NCBI GenBank assembly: GCA_040905865.1
Contig: JBBDQU010000022.1
Coordinates: 93,728 to 157,727 of the forward strand
DNA from: Alphaproteobacteria bacterium
GTDB lineage: Bacteria; Pseudomonadota; Alphaproteobacteria; UBA8366; GCA-2717185
Direction of reading: 5' to 3'
Length of the DNA stretch: 64,000 nucleotides
Position 1 is the stretch's first letter; each line of letters opens with the position of its first letter. Positions 9,071 through 17,705 of the stretch are shown here, in pieces. The translations under genes were made by a program, and so were the position numbers. The notes beneath the pieces were generated by a model, which saw nothing but the letters and a program-made list of their open reading frames with translations, did no database searches and was not told the origin of the DNA.

Positions 9071-10027
9071 ATGGAAGACCTTAACTTCGCTGACATTCGC
9101 CGCACCCTTGAACATACTGGTGTCCTCAGCCCGGATATGCAGCTTTCGATAAGTCCAATCGACCGTGAAATGTCGCGTTTATGGCAGATCACCATTCCAG
9201 ATCCTACCGGGGCGACCGGACGTTACTTCGTCAAGAGGGTTGGTTCCTCAGTCACCCGGCAGACCATAAGTACGGAACGGCAGGCCCTCATTCTGAAGTC
9301 GTTTGAAGATTCCTTCGCGGGCGTCAGGTACTTCGATTCCCTTTACGTTGGCTATTGCAAGGACACCGCTATGGTTGTCCTCAAAAAATCTCCGCTGCCT
9401 TCGCTTATCGACAACATTGCCGGGCTGAAGCCCCGGCAAGCACTAAAAGGCTACCCTGACCTGCGCAACGGAGTAAAACTGGCGGGGCGATGGCTTCGAC
9501 ACTGGCATGATGCTACCCGGCATACCGGTAGTATTACCGAACAACTGGATAGCTACGTCCAAGCACGGCCTGCCGCCTTTGGCGCGTTACCCTACTCAAC
9601 CAGAGAGAAAATCAAATACATGGTGCAGTCGTGCTCCAATCATGAAATCGCAACAACACATAGCGACTTCACCCTTTTCAATATACTGTCCGATGGAAGC
9701 AGGATTTCCGTTATCGATCCTGGAATTTGGGAGTGGACGGAAATGTCGCCTTGTTGGGACGTCTGCACGTTTTTAATATCCCTTGAGGAGCAAACCCGCT
9801 TTCGCTGGAGGAACCCTGTCTTATCCGTTCCTAGGATTCTGGATAAACTAAAGGCCGAGTTCACACATGCATATGGCGATGAACATCTTACGAACTCCAA
9901 TATATACTTAACCTGTGCGGCGGTTCGACACTCTACTTTATTCTTTAGCTGCCCACCCGGCGATGTAAAACGTAAGATGTGGCACAGGCAAAAACTGGAA
10001 AAACATATAAGCCATTTTTGTGATTAA
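9071..10027 (+). CDS. APH-fold phosphotransferase (kinase-like)
   Basis: A 318-residue protein of the aminoglycoside-phosphotransferase/choline-kinase fold. The Brenner-type catalytic loop is 'THSDFTLFN' (H197, D199, N204), followed by the metal aspartate in 'VIDPG' (D216). An N-terminal lobe lysine is in 'YFVKRV' (K55). Members phosphorylate small molecules, sugars or lipid head groups; the substrate here is unknown, and antibiotic resistance should not be assumed. Base composition differs from the surroundings: a hand count of 9841-10020 gives 43% GC against 68% at 8101-8160 in dapE. The next gene, 50 bases on, is a methyltransferase, probably in the same unit. Confidence 0.8.
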   Translation: MEDLNFADIRRTLEHTGVLSPDMQLSISPIDREMSRLWQITIPDPTGATGRYFVKRVGSSVTRQTISTERQALILKSFEDSFAGVRYFDSLYVGYCKDTAMVVLKKSPLPSLIDNIAGLKPRQALKGYPDLRNGVKLAGRWLRHWHDATRHTGSITEQLDSYVQARPAAFGALPYSTREKIKYMVQSCSNHEIATTHSDFTLFNILSDGSRISVIDPGIWEWTEMSPCWDVCTFLISLEEQTRFRWRNPVLSVPRILDKLKAEFTHAYGDEHLTNSNIYLTCAAVRHSTLFFSCPPGDVKRKMWHRQKLEKHISHFCD

Positions 10028-10077
10028 TAACAGGACGCTATCTGGCCGTATGTCCCATGGATGAATGAAGAGTAGTC

Positions 10078-11115
10078 ATGAGATTTCTGGAAAAATTTGC
10101 TTGTCCCAAATGCGGCGCAAACCTCGAGGCCGAGAGCAACGACCTGTGTTGTCGCGAGTGCCGTTCCACATACGCCATCAAAGACGGCGTTTGCAGCTTC
10201 ATGGTGGATGAGAGCAGCCACGGTGAATTCGACCGTGAGACAATGCAAAAGATCCTTTCATTTGCCAGGGAAAACGGGTGGCGCCGCGCGGTTGACGAAA
10301 TCATCAAGCCGATACGGCCCAGAGTCGTCCAGCTAATCACGGGTCAGGAGCGGGATCTGTCCATAGCGCCGATCACGGACGGCGGCGAATGTGTTCTCGA
10401 TTTTGGTTCCGGCTATGGCGGCGTTTCGCGCGCGCTGGCCAAGAAATTCGATAAGGTCATTGCCCTGGATGGCTCGATGGAACGCGTCTCGTTTCTCTCC
10501 ATCATGATCGAGCAGGATAAGATCGAGAACATCCAGCCTGTCTGTCACAGCCAGCTGCTGCACCTGCCGTTCTCGAAGAATGCGTTTGACGCCGTTGTCA
10601 TGGTCGGCGTGTTCGAGTATCTGCCATTAAGCCTACCTGACATGACAATAGCGGCTGCGCACAAGGCATTTCTTCAGTCGCTTCTGAATATCCTGAAGCC
10701 CGGTGGCCGGCTGTTGATCCATTCGAAAAACCGGTTTGGCTGGAACTACCTTTTGGGTGGGCGAGATCATAACGGCATACGGTTCGGTCCTGCGCTTCCC
10801 GTTGCTGTCTCGGATATGGCGATGCGTCTCTCCGGGCGCGGTCGCTATCGCATCGTTAACTACAGCAACAGGCAATACAGAAAAATCCTGCGCAACGCCG
10901 GGTTCGAGGTTGCAAAAATGTTCTGGCCGGTTCCCGGCTATCAGAATCCCAATTATCTCGTAGATCTGGATGGAAACGTGCCCCAACAGTTAGCCGGCTT
11001 TGAGCCCGGGTACAACTCACGCTCCAAACAGGCGGCTTTTGGGCTGTTGGCAAGAACTGGTCTGTTGCCTCACTTCGTGCCAAATTTGGGCATTTTAGCA
11101 GTCAAGCCCCGTTAA
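10078..11115 (+). CDS. Zinc-ribbon SAM-dependent methyltransferase
   Basis: A 345-residue class I methyltransferase. The N-terminus carries two CxxC pairs ('CPKC' at 9-12 and 'CREC' at 25-28), a Trm112-like zinc ribbon. The SAM-binding glycine loop is 'VLDFGSGYGG' at about 106-115, followed by the acidic strand end 'VIALDGS'. The substrate is unknown; similar proteins occur in cell-surface glycan or lipid clusters and among rRNA methyltransferases. It follows the APH-fold gene and shares its lower GC content, so the pair probably arrived together. Confidence 0.8.
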   Translation: MRFLEKFACPKCGANLEAESNDLCCRECRSTYAIKDGVCSFMVDESSHGEFDRETMQKILSFARENGWRRAVDEIIKPIRPRVVQLITGQERDLSIAPITDGGECVLDFGSGYGGVSRALAKKFDKVIALDGSMERVSFLSIMIEQDKIENIQPVCHSQLLHLPFSKNAFDAVVMVGVFEYLPLSLPDMTIAAAHKAFLQSLLNILKPGGRLLIHSKNRFGWNYLLGGRDHNGIRFGPALPVAVSDMAMRLSGRGRYRIVNYSNRQYRKILRNAGFEVAKMFWPVPGYQNPNYLVDLDGNVPQQLAGFEPGYNSRSKQAAFGLLARTGLLPHFVPNLGILAVKPR

Positions 11116-11298
11116 CACGTGAATCTGCTGTCATGAACCTCTGGGCTGTGTACAAACAGTCAAAGGATTACGGTAAGGTGCGTTTCTTTATCCAACATGA
11201 ATGGACCTGCTCCATTTCACCAGAGGCAATTGTTCTTTGTCAGCCATTATCGCCTCAAACCTGATGTGCTGCGGCCGCGCTTTCGGAAGACGGACACC

Positions 11299-11469
11299 AT
11301 GGCCGGTCTGCTGAAACGGATTCTGTTGACGTTGATTGCGCTGGTGGTGCTGGTCATCGTGCATGAATCCTTTGGCACGATATCGGCGGTTGTCGTGGTC
11401 GGCGTCGGCTTTCTGCTCTATATCTTCTGGATTACCCTGCGGCAGATGCGGGACGACGATTCTGATTAA
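11299..11469 (+). CDS. Small membrane protein, unknown function
   Basis: A 56-residue protein beginning MAGLLKRI, with two adjacent hydrophobic stretches ('LLTLIALVVLVIV' and 'ISAVVVVGVGFLLYIFWITL') and an acidic C-terminus 'RQMRDDDSD'. An in-frame ATG at 11197 would add 34 polar residues; I prefer 11299 because the extension falls in the transition between the AT-rich insert and the normal background. It converges on truA. I do not recognise a family. Confidence 0.6.
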   Translation: MAGLLKRILLTLIALVVLVIVHESFGTISAVVVVGVGFLLYIFWITLRQMRDDDSD

Positions 11470-11491
11470 GGCAAATCGTGATCAACTGGAT

Positions 11492-12229
11492 TCAGTAGAT
11501 CACCCTGGTCAGGAAAAGACCCGTCGGCGGCGCGGTCGGCCCGCCGGCGGTCCGGTCGCGGGCCTCCAGCGCCGTTCGCACGCGCTCGGGCGGCCACGAC
11601 CCCTCGCCGACCATTTTCAGCGTCCCGGCCAGAATCCGCACCTGATTGTGCAGGAAGGACCGCGCTTCCGCAGTGACATGAACCTCCTCGCCGGCCCGCG
11701 TGACGCGGACGGCGGTCAGCGTTTTCACGGCGGTTTCCGACTGGCAGTGAATCGAGCGGAAGCTGGTGAAGTCGTGCTTGCCGACCAGCACCTGCGCCGC
11801 CGCGTGCATCGCCTCGGCATCGAGCGGCCGCACCACATGCCAGACCCGGCCTTTCTCCAGCGATGGCGGGCCGCGACGGTTCAGGATCCGGTACAGGTAG
11901 TGCCGCCCGGTGGCAGAAAACCGGGCGTGAAAATCGTCCGGCACGGCTTCCGCTTCCAGCACCGACACGGCGAGGCCCTTCAGGTGATAATTCATGGCGT
12001 CGCGTACCGTGCCGGCGTCGGTGTCGCCATCCAGGTCGAAATGGGCGACCTGGGCCAGCGCATGAACGCCTGAATCCGTGCGTCCGGCGCCATGCACCGT
12101 GACGGCGGCGCCGGTGAATCCCTTTATGGCGTCCTCCAGCGCGGCCTGTACCGAATAGCCATTGTCCTGCCGCTGCCAGCCGACAAACGGATCGCCATCA
12201 TATTCAACGGTGATTTTCCAGCGGGTCAT
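11492..12229 (-). CDS. truA: tRNA pseudouridine(38-40) synthase TruA
   Basis: TruA isomerises uridines 38-40 in the anticodon arm of many tRNAs. The 245-residue product has the catalytic-aspartate motif '[11 protein letters not shown]' and '[12 protein letters not shown]' near the start. It is the last gene of the minus-strand unit def-fmt-truA; its ATG overlaps the fmt stop. All three act on translation and initiator processing. Confidence 0.96.
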   Translation of the reverse strand: MTRWKITVEYDGDPFVGWQRQDNGYSVQAALEDAIKGFTGAAVTVHGAGRTDSGVHALAQVAHFDLDGDTDAGTVRDAMNYHLKGLAVSVLEAEAVPDDFHARFSATGRHYLYRILNRRGPPSLEKGRVWHVVRPLDAEAMHAAAQVLVGKHDFTSFRSIHCQSETAVKTLTAVRVTRAGEEVHVTAEARSFLHNQVRILAGTLKMVGEGSWPPERVRTALEARDRTAGGPTAPPTGLFLTRVIY

Positions 12230-13152
12230 GGCAGGACGGCTCCCTTTGGCAGGTCGTATCCGCGCAGGAACGAATCGGTGTCCACAGGGCCACGGCCGCC
12301 GCGCTGCACGGTCAGCAGTCGCAGGGCGCCCTCGCCACAGGCGACTGTCAACCGGTCGTCCAGGATCGTGCCGGGCGCACCGCTTCCCGCCGCCGGAACC
12401 GCCGCCAGCACCTTGATCCGCTGGCCATTATGTTCGAACCAGGCGCCCGGCCAGGGCGTATAGGCCCGCACGGCCCGCGCCAGTTCCGCCGCCGTCCGGG
12501 TCCAGTCGATTCGGCCTTCGTCGCGCGACAGCTTTTTCGCGTAGCAGACGCCGTCTCCCGGTTGCGGCGTTGCCTGGGCGGTTCCGGCGGCAACGCTGTC
12601 CAGCGCCGCGACGATCATGCGCGCGCCGAGCGCCGCCAGCACGGCATGCAGATTTTCGGCCGTGGTTTCTTCGGTAATGGGCAATGCCTTGCGGCTGATG
12701 ATATCGCCGGTATCCAGCCCTTCATCCATCCGCATGATGGTGACGCCGGTTTCGCGGTCGCCGGCCAGGATCGCCCGGTGGATCGGCGCCGCGCCGCGCC
12801 AGCGCGGCAGCAGCGACGCATGGATATTGAAACAGCCCAGCCGGGGCGCATCCAGCACCGCTTTCGGCAGGATCAGCCCGTAGGCGGCAACCACGGCGGC
12901 ATCCAGATTCAGCGCGGAGAATTCATCCTGCGCTGTGGTATCGCGCAGCGATACGGGTGTCCGGACCGGAATACCCTGTGATTCCGCATGGGCATGCACG
13001 GGGGACAAACGTTCCTTCTGGCCGCGGCCGGCGGGACGGGGCGGCTGGCTGTAGACGCAGGCGATGTCATGGCCGGCTTCCTTTAGCGCCGCAAGCGCCG
13101 GCACCGCAAAGTCCGGCGTGCCCATATAGGCCAGGCGCAGGCGGGCCGCCAT
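12226..13152 (-). CDS. fmt: Methionyl-tRNA formyltransferase
   Basis: Fmt transfers a formyl group from 10-formyl-THF to Met-tRNA(fMet). The 308-residue product has '[12 protein letters not shown]' at the N-terminus, the hydrolase-fold catalytic loop '[17 protein letters not shown]', and the C-terminal OB-fold domain with '[16 protein letters not shown]'. It lies five bases downstream of def and overlaps truA by four bases. Confidence 0.97.
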   Translation of the reverse strand: MAARLRLAYMGTPDFAVPALAALKEAGHDIACVYSQPPRPAGRGQKERLSPVHAHAESQGIPVRTPVSLRDTTAQDEFSALNLDAAVVAAYGLILPKAVLDAPRLGCFNIHASLLPRWRGAAPIHRAILAGDRETGVTIMRMDEGLDTGDIISRKALPITEETTAENLHAVLAALGARMIVAALDSVAAGTAQATPQPGDGVCYAKKLSRDEGRIDWTRTAAELARAVRAYTPWPGAWFEHNGQRIKVLAAVPAAGSGAPGTILDDRLTVACGEGALRLLTVQRGGRGPVDTDSFLRGYDLPKGAVLP

Positions 13153-13157
13153 GGCGG

Positions 13158-13685
13158 CTACTCGGCCGCGCTGGACAGGTTCAGCTTTTTGGTCTTGGTC
13201 AGCTTGCGCAGGATCATGTTGCGCTTCAGCGCGGAGATGTGATCGACGAACAGCAGCCCGTCGAGATGGTCCATTTCATGCTGGATACAGGTCGCCAGCA
13301 ACCCCTCCGCTTCCATCTGACATGTGTTGCCGTTCTCGTCCAGATAGCGGACTTCGATCCGTTCGGGGCGTTCCACGTCGGCATAGTGTTCCGGCAGGGA
13401 CAGGCAACCCTCTTCATGGATCCAGGTTTCCGCCGACACGCCCAGCAGTTCCGGATTGGCCATCTTGTAGGGCTTGCGTTCTTCGTCCTTGCCGGCGACA
13501 TCCACGACGATGACCCTTTTGGTCACGCCGATCTGCGGCGCGGCCAGACCGATGCCGGGGGCCAGATACATCGTTTCCAGCATATCCGCCATCAGCCGGA
13601 CGACTTCCGAATCGACTTCCCTGACGGGGGCGCATTTCATTTTCAACCGGCGGTCCGGCGCCACGATAATCGGTAAAACGGCCAT
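13158..13685 (-). CDS. def: Peptide deformylase
   Basis: Def removes the N-formyl group from nascent proteins using a metal centre. All three family motifs are present in the 175-residue product: '[10 protein letters not shown]', 'EGCLS' (Cys ligand) and 'QHEMDHLDG' (two His ligands and the catalytic Glu). It is first in def-fmt-truA, so its promoter should lie in the 115 bases shared with rmuC. Confidence 0.97.
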   Translation of the reverse strand: MAVLPIIVAPDRRLKMKCAPVREVDSEVVRLMADMLETMYLAPGIGLAAPQIGVTKRVIVVDVAGKDEERKPYKMANPELLGVSAETWIHEEGCLSLPEHYADVERPERIEVRYLDENGNTCQMEAEGLLATCIQHEMDHLDGLLFVDHISALKRNMILRKLTKTKKLNLSSAAE

Positions 13686-13720
13686 ATTGCTTCAATGATG
13701 CTTAAAGGAGGCACTTACCT

Positions 13721-13813
13721 ATGGTCGAAACCCGAGTTCGTCAAGGCAGGGCGCGCGACTCGGTCTATACTCGCCACGAAAGCCACTTGGGAGAACATGG
13801 ATGGATCCGCTGA
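13721..13813 (+). CDS. Candidate 30-residue peptide ORF upstream of rmuC
   Basis: A small reading frame with an unusually strong ribosome site, AAAGGAGG at 13704-13711, nine bases before its ATG. The predicted peptide is basic and hydrophilic (begins MVETRVRQGRARD) and its stop lies 13 bases inside rmuC in another frame. It could be a leader peptide that couples translation to rmuC, or a chance AG-rich run. A TATACT -10-like sequence at 13766 inside it may belong to the rmuC promoter, which would argue against it. Confidence 0.3.
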   Translation: MVETRVRQGRARDSVYTRHESHLGEHGWIR

Positions 13814-15267
13814 TACTTGTACTCGGCGCGGCGCTCGCCATTGCTGTCATTCTGGGCGCCATGCGCGTGCGGGGACTGGACCGGCAACTGGCGGTGGTAC
13901 ATGCCGATCTGGCGGCGGAGCGCGACCGCAACCGCATCGCCAATGATGCGGTCAATGACCACATGCGCCGCACCACCGAAGCCGAAACCCGCCTCGCCCT
14001 GGCCGAGTCGCAATTGACGGACAGCCTGACCCGACAGGCGAAACAGGCGGCTGAACTGGAAACCGCGAAACAGGCGCGCGCGGCGGCGGAACAGGCGACG
14101 GCGCTGGCGCAACAGCAGACCGAAGCTATCCGGGCCAGCATGACCGACTGGGAAAAGACCAAGGAGGAAGCACTGGCGGCGGCGCGATCGGCAATGCTGA
14201 AAACGGCGGCGGATATGTCGAGCAAGCTGCTGGAGGACCACAAGCGCGAATCGAAAACGGCGAAGGAGGAGGGCGAAAAGCGGGTCAGCGAGGCGACGAA
14301 GCAACTGCTGACGCAGTTCGAAACGCTGTCGCGGACCGTGTCCTCCTTGCATGATCAGGTCGGCCAGAGCCGTGAGACCGTCAATCTGATTGAACGGGCC
14401 CTGTCGAATCCGAGCAGCGCCGGCTATGCCGCCGAAACCGTGCTGGAAAACACGCTGAAATCCTTTGGCCTGATAGCCGGTCGGGATTATGTCCTGCAAT
14501 ACACAGTCGATTCCGGCGAAGGCGGTCGGCTGCGCCCGGACGCGCTGGTTTTCCTGCCGGGCGATACGGTACTGGTGGTGGACAGCAAGGCCTCGAAACA
14601 CCTTCTGGATCTCGCGCGCGCCGAGGATGAAATGTCCGAATCGGCGGCGAACGTCCGCCTGGCCGCCAGCATGAACCAGCACCTGCGCGATCTGGCGGGA
14701 CGACAGTATCGCGCCGCGATCCAGGCGGATTACAAGGCCGCCGGTCATGGGCGAGAGGCAAGGCAGTTGATCAGCATCATGTGGCTGCCCAATGACGGCG
14801 CAGTGGAGAAAGTGCAGCGGGCGGACCCCGATTTCCAGCGCAAGGCGTCGCAGCAGAACATTTACGTGGCCGGTCCGAACAGTCTCTGGACCGCGATGGG
14901 GGTCGCGGGCCTGCACATCAACCTGGGCCGGCAGGCGGAAAACCGCGACCGGATCGTCGAAACCGTCCACGAGTTGATCGAAAGCGTGACGGTTATGCTC
15001 ACTCATGTCGGCGGGGTGGGGCGCGGGTTGAAGTCGGCGGCGACCGCCTATGGAAAACTGTCCGGGTCGATCAATTCGCGCGTTCTGCCCCGCGCCCGGA
15101 AGCTGATCGATCAGGGGATCGAGGCGCCATCGAAGGGATTGCCGAAGGCGCTGCCCGGTTTTCAGGTAGTGGAGACAGACTCACCGGATGCCATCGATAC
15201 CGATTCGAATGTTGTCGATTCCCGGAGGGAGCTGCCGCCACCCGCCGCCGATCAGGTTAGAACTTAA
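13801..15267 (+). CDS. rmuC: DNA recombination protein RmuC
   Basis: A 488-residue RmuC-family protein. The N-terminal 20 residues are hydrophobic ('LILVLGAALAIAVILGA'), probably a membrane anchor, then a long Ala/Glu/Gln-rich coiled coil to about residue 150, then the nuclease-like RmuC core ('RPDALVFLPGDTVLVVDSKA'). RmuC limits recombination between inverted repeats in E. coli. A GGGAG ribosome site is seven bases before the ATG. Its 3' end overlaps the convergent DUF4139 gene by 11 bases. Confidence 0.93.
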   Translation: MDPLILVLGAALAIAVILGAMRVRGLDRQLAVVHADLAAERDRNRIANDAVNDHMRRTTEAETRLALAESQLTDSLTRQAKQAAELETAKQARAAAEQATALAQQQTEAIRASMTDWEKTKEEALAAARSAMLKTAADMSSKLLEDHKRESKTAKEEGEKRVSEATKQLLTQFETLSRTVSSLHDQVGQSRETVNLIERALSNPSSAGYAAETVLENTLKSFGLIAGRDYVLQYTVDSGEGGRLRPDALVFLPGDTVLVVDSKASKHLLDLARAEDEMSESAANVRLAASMNQHLRDLAGRQYRAAIQADYKAAGHGREARQLISIMWLPNDGAVEKVQRADPDFQRKASQQNIYVAGPNSLWTAMGVAGLHINLGRQAENRDRIVETVHELIESVTVMLTHVGGVGRGLKSAATAYGKLSGSINSRVLPRARKLIDQGIEAPSKGLPKALPGFQVVETDSPDAIDTDSNVVDSRRELPPPAADQVRT

Positions 15268-16675
15268 CCCGGACCCGGTAGGCCAGTTCCGCCTTGCCGC
15301 CGGCCGGGACGGTCACATCCCAGGACGCTTCGCCGGCCGACTTCTTGCTGTGGGGCTGCGATTCGGCAAGCATCGTCCAGTCGCCGGGGATACGCTCGAT
15401 GACCGACACCGAAACGTCCGTGGCTTTGGCGTTGCGCAGCGTGATCGCATGCGCGGTTTCGGAAACCCCGCGCGGCAGGCCGTCGCGGCGGAAGTCGGTC
15501 TGCCGCCTCTCGCTGACGATATCCACGGCCTTGCCAACCGTGACAAATAACTTTTCGTCCGGTGCGGTATAGGAGACCGCGTCCTCGCCGACCAGGATCG
15601 GACCGCCCGAATCGCTGGCGTAAAACCGCATCGTACCTGCCGGCAGCCCCCTGCCCAGCCCGTCCGCGGCCTCATTCGTGAAGCGGAACCGGATCGACGG
15701 GTTGTCGACAGTTTCCCCGGATAGCTGCTGTCCGTAATGCGCCCCGTTGCTGACCAGCCGATATTCCTTCGCCACCGGGACCCGGGTCGCGGACAACAGT
15801 GAAAGCTGACGGGTTTCATTACCGCCGACGGAAATCATGCGGTTGAAATCGAAAACATGCAGGTCTGACACGACCGACTGGGCCGGCGCGTCCGCGGCGA
15901 CCATGGCCTGTACCGTCATTTCCTTGGCGCGCGGGTCAAGCCCGCTGCTTTCGCGGTTTATCGATCCGGATACGAGGCGCAGCTTCGCATTGTCGAACGG
16001 GACACCGGAATCATTGGTCAGACTGACCCAACCTGCCAGTTGGATGGCCGTTTCTTCGGCATTGAGTTCGGCGACATAATCCGCCCGCCAGTTCAGCCCG
16101 CCCGTCAGGTATCGCAACACGAGTTGGCCGGACGCCGCCTCGCCGCCGCCCGCGAGATCCAGCACCAGCGTCGGCGCCGCGCGCAGCCCGGGCGGCAGGG
16201 CGCCAAAGGCGATCCGGTCCGTGCTGACGGTCCGGATGCCGCCGTCAATCCGAACCAGTGCTTCACGGCCATTGGCCCGCAGCACCTCTGCGGGGACAAG
16301 CGTTTCCGCGCCGGTTGCGGGGTTTGTCCGGATAACCTCGACCGTTTTGCCGACCGAGGCGGCGAGAATCGCTTCCGGCGACAGAACCCCTGTTTCGAAT
16401 ACCTGGCCGGTGACGCGCAGGCTGTCCGCCGGGGTCCCCGTGGCCAGAACGGTCTGCGGCATGATCGCGGGGGGCACATCGACGACCGCCAGGCGCTCCG
16501 TTTCCCGTCGCAGGGTAAGGCGTCGTTCCTCGCTGACCAGCGTCAGGTTCCCCTGATAGACTGTCAATGACAGGGCGGTTCGGTCATTCGCCGTGGTGGC
16601 CTGCTCCTCCGCCCGTAAATCGGCGACGGCAAGGGGCAGTATCAGAAGCAGGGCTGCAAGCGGTCTGTAAGCCAA
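15257..16675 (-). CDS. Secreted DUF4139-domain protein
   Basis: A 472-residue protein with an N-terminal signal peptide ('LAALLLILPLAVADLRAEEQ'), so exported to the periplasm or beyond. The C-terminal part matches the DUF4139 type ('LAGGGEAASGQLVLRYL' through 'LNWRADYVAELNAEE', ending in beta-rich repeats). The function is unknown. It is downstream of recR on the same strand but separated by 96 bases. Confidence 0.75.
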   Translation of the reverse strand: MAYRPLAALLLILPLAVADLRAEEQATTANDRTALSLTVYQGNLTLVSEERRLTLRRETERLAVVDVPPAIMPQTVLATGTPADSLRVTGQVFETGVLSPEAILAASVGKTVEVIRTNPATGAETLVPAEVLRANGREALVRIDGGIRTVSTDRIAFGALPPGLRAAPTLVLDLAGGGEAASGQLVLRYLTGGLNWRADYVAELNAEETAIQLAGWVSLTNDSGVPFDNAKLRLVSGSINRESSGLDPRAKEMTVQAMVAADAPAQSVVSDLHVFDFNRMISVGGNETRQLSLLSATRVPVAKEYRLVSNGAHYGQQLSGETVDNPSIRFRFTNEAADGLGRGLPAGTMRFYASDSGGPILVGEDAVSYTAPDEKLFVTVGKAVDIVSERRQTDFRRDGLPRGVSETAHAITLRNAKATDVSVSVIERIPGDWTMLAESQPHSKKSAGEASWDVTVPAGGKAELAYRVRVKF

Positions 16676-16771
16676 TGATTTTCTCCTCTGTCGGCGGGAT
16701 GGCGGGGCGATATTCTTTGATATAGCCCGATCAAGGCGGTTAGACGCCCCGATTGCGGCGGATTGGTGACG

Positions 16772-17359
16772 TCATAGCGGGCGGCGGGCCCGTAATGCGG
16801 CGGTCAGCGTGCCGTCGTCCAGGTAATCCAGTTCGCCGCCGACCGGCACGCCATGCGCCAGTCGCGTCACCGCCACGCCGCTATGCGCCAGCCGGTCGGT
16901 CAGGTAATGCGCGGTCGTCTGGCCATCGACGGTGAGGTTGGTGGCGAGGATGACTTCGCTGAACGCGCCCGCGTCGGCGCGGGCGATGAGCCCCCCGATG
17001 TTCAGGTCTTCCGGCCCGATGCCGTCCAGCGCGGAAAGCCGGCCGCCGAGAACGTGATACCGGCCGGAATACGTGCCGGTCCGTTCCAGCGCCCACAGGT
17101 CCGCCACGTCTTCCACGACGCAGATGATCGTGGCGTCTCGTTCCGGGTCGGCGCAGACGGCGCAGGGGTCGATGGTATCGATATTGCCGCAGGTGCCGCA
17201 GGTGCGGATGGCGGCGGCGGCCTCGCCCAGCGCCCGCGCCAGCGGCGCCATCAGCGTTTCGGGTTTCCGGATCAGATGCAGCGCCGCACGGCGCGCGGAA
17301 CGCGGGCCCAGACCGGGCAGCCGCGACAGCAATTGAATCAGATGTTCGACTTCGCGCAT
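16772..17359 (-). CDS. recR: Recombination protein RecR
   Basis: RecR works with RecO and RecF to load RecA at gaps. The 195-residue product has the helix-hairpin-helix region '[18 protein letters not shown]', a zinc finger '[16 protein letters not shown]', and a Toprim domain starting '[15 protein letters not shown]'. I choose the ATG at 17359 ('[11 protein letters not shown]'); the longer frame adds 19 residues that overlap ybaB and are not family-like. It lies 22 bases after ybaB in the usual dnaX-ybaB-recR order. Confidence 0.96.
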   Translation of the reverse strand: MREVEHLIQLLSRLPGLGPRSARRAALHLIRKPETLMAPLARALGEAAAAIRTCGTCGNIDTIDPCAVCADPERDATIICVVEDVADLWALERTGTYSGRYHVLGGRLSALDGIGPEDLNIGGLIARADAGAFSEVILATNLTVDGQTTAHYLTDRLAHSGVAVTRLAHGVPVGGELDYLDDGTLTAALRARRPL

Positions 17360-17381
17360 GAATGCGTCAGGCGGCGCGGCG

Positions 17382-17705
17382 CTAGAACGGCAGCTTGAAG
17401 CCGGGCGGAAGCTCAAGTCCGCCCATCGCTTTGGACGATTCTTCCTTCATATGCGCATCCACCTTCGTGCGGGCATCGTTATGGGCGGCGACTACCAGGT
17501 CTTCCAGGACTTCGGCATCCGCCGGGTCGATCAGCGACGGATCGATCCTGATCCCGCGCATTTCGCCCTTGCCGTTAAGGGTGACGACAACCATGCCCGC
17601 CGCGGACTGGCCGGTAATTTCCACGTCGGCGAGTCGCTGTTGCATCTCCGCCATCCTGGTCTGCATTTCCTGCGCCTGTTTCATCAACTGGCCAAGATTT
17701 TTCAT
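17382..17705 (-). CDS. ybaB: YbaB/EbfC nucleoid-associated protein
   Basis: A 107-residue DNA-binding protein of the YbaB/EbfC family, which forms tweezer-like dimers. It begins '[18 protein letters not shown]', the characteristic helix, followed by '[20 protein letters not shown]'. Its ATG overlaps the dnaX TGA (ATGA), and recR follows, the conserved bacterial arrangement. Confidence 0.96.
   Translation of the reverse strand: MKNLGQLMKQAQEMQTRMAEMQQRLADVEITGQSAAGMVVVTLNGKGEMRGIRIDPSLIDPADAEVLEDLVVAAHNDARTKVDAHMKEESSKAMGGLELPPGFKLPF

Noticed and set aside
9071..10027. Calling the APH-fold gene an antibiotic resistance determinant
   Set aside because: The fold is shared by many kinases of other substrates; nothing in the sequence or context identifies an antibiotic.
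8986..11263. The 9-bp repeat TCAAACCTG at the hairpin and near 11255-11263 as possible direct-repeat ends of an island
   Set aside because: Nine bases is too short to be convincing and the copies are placed asymmetrically relative to the composition change; kept only as a note for anyone mapping the insert ends.
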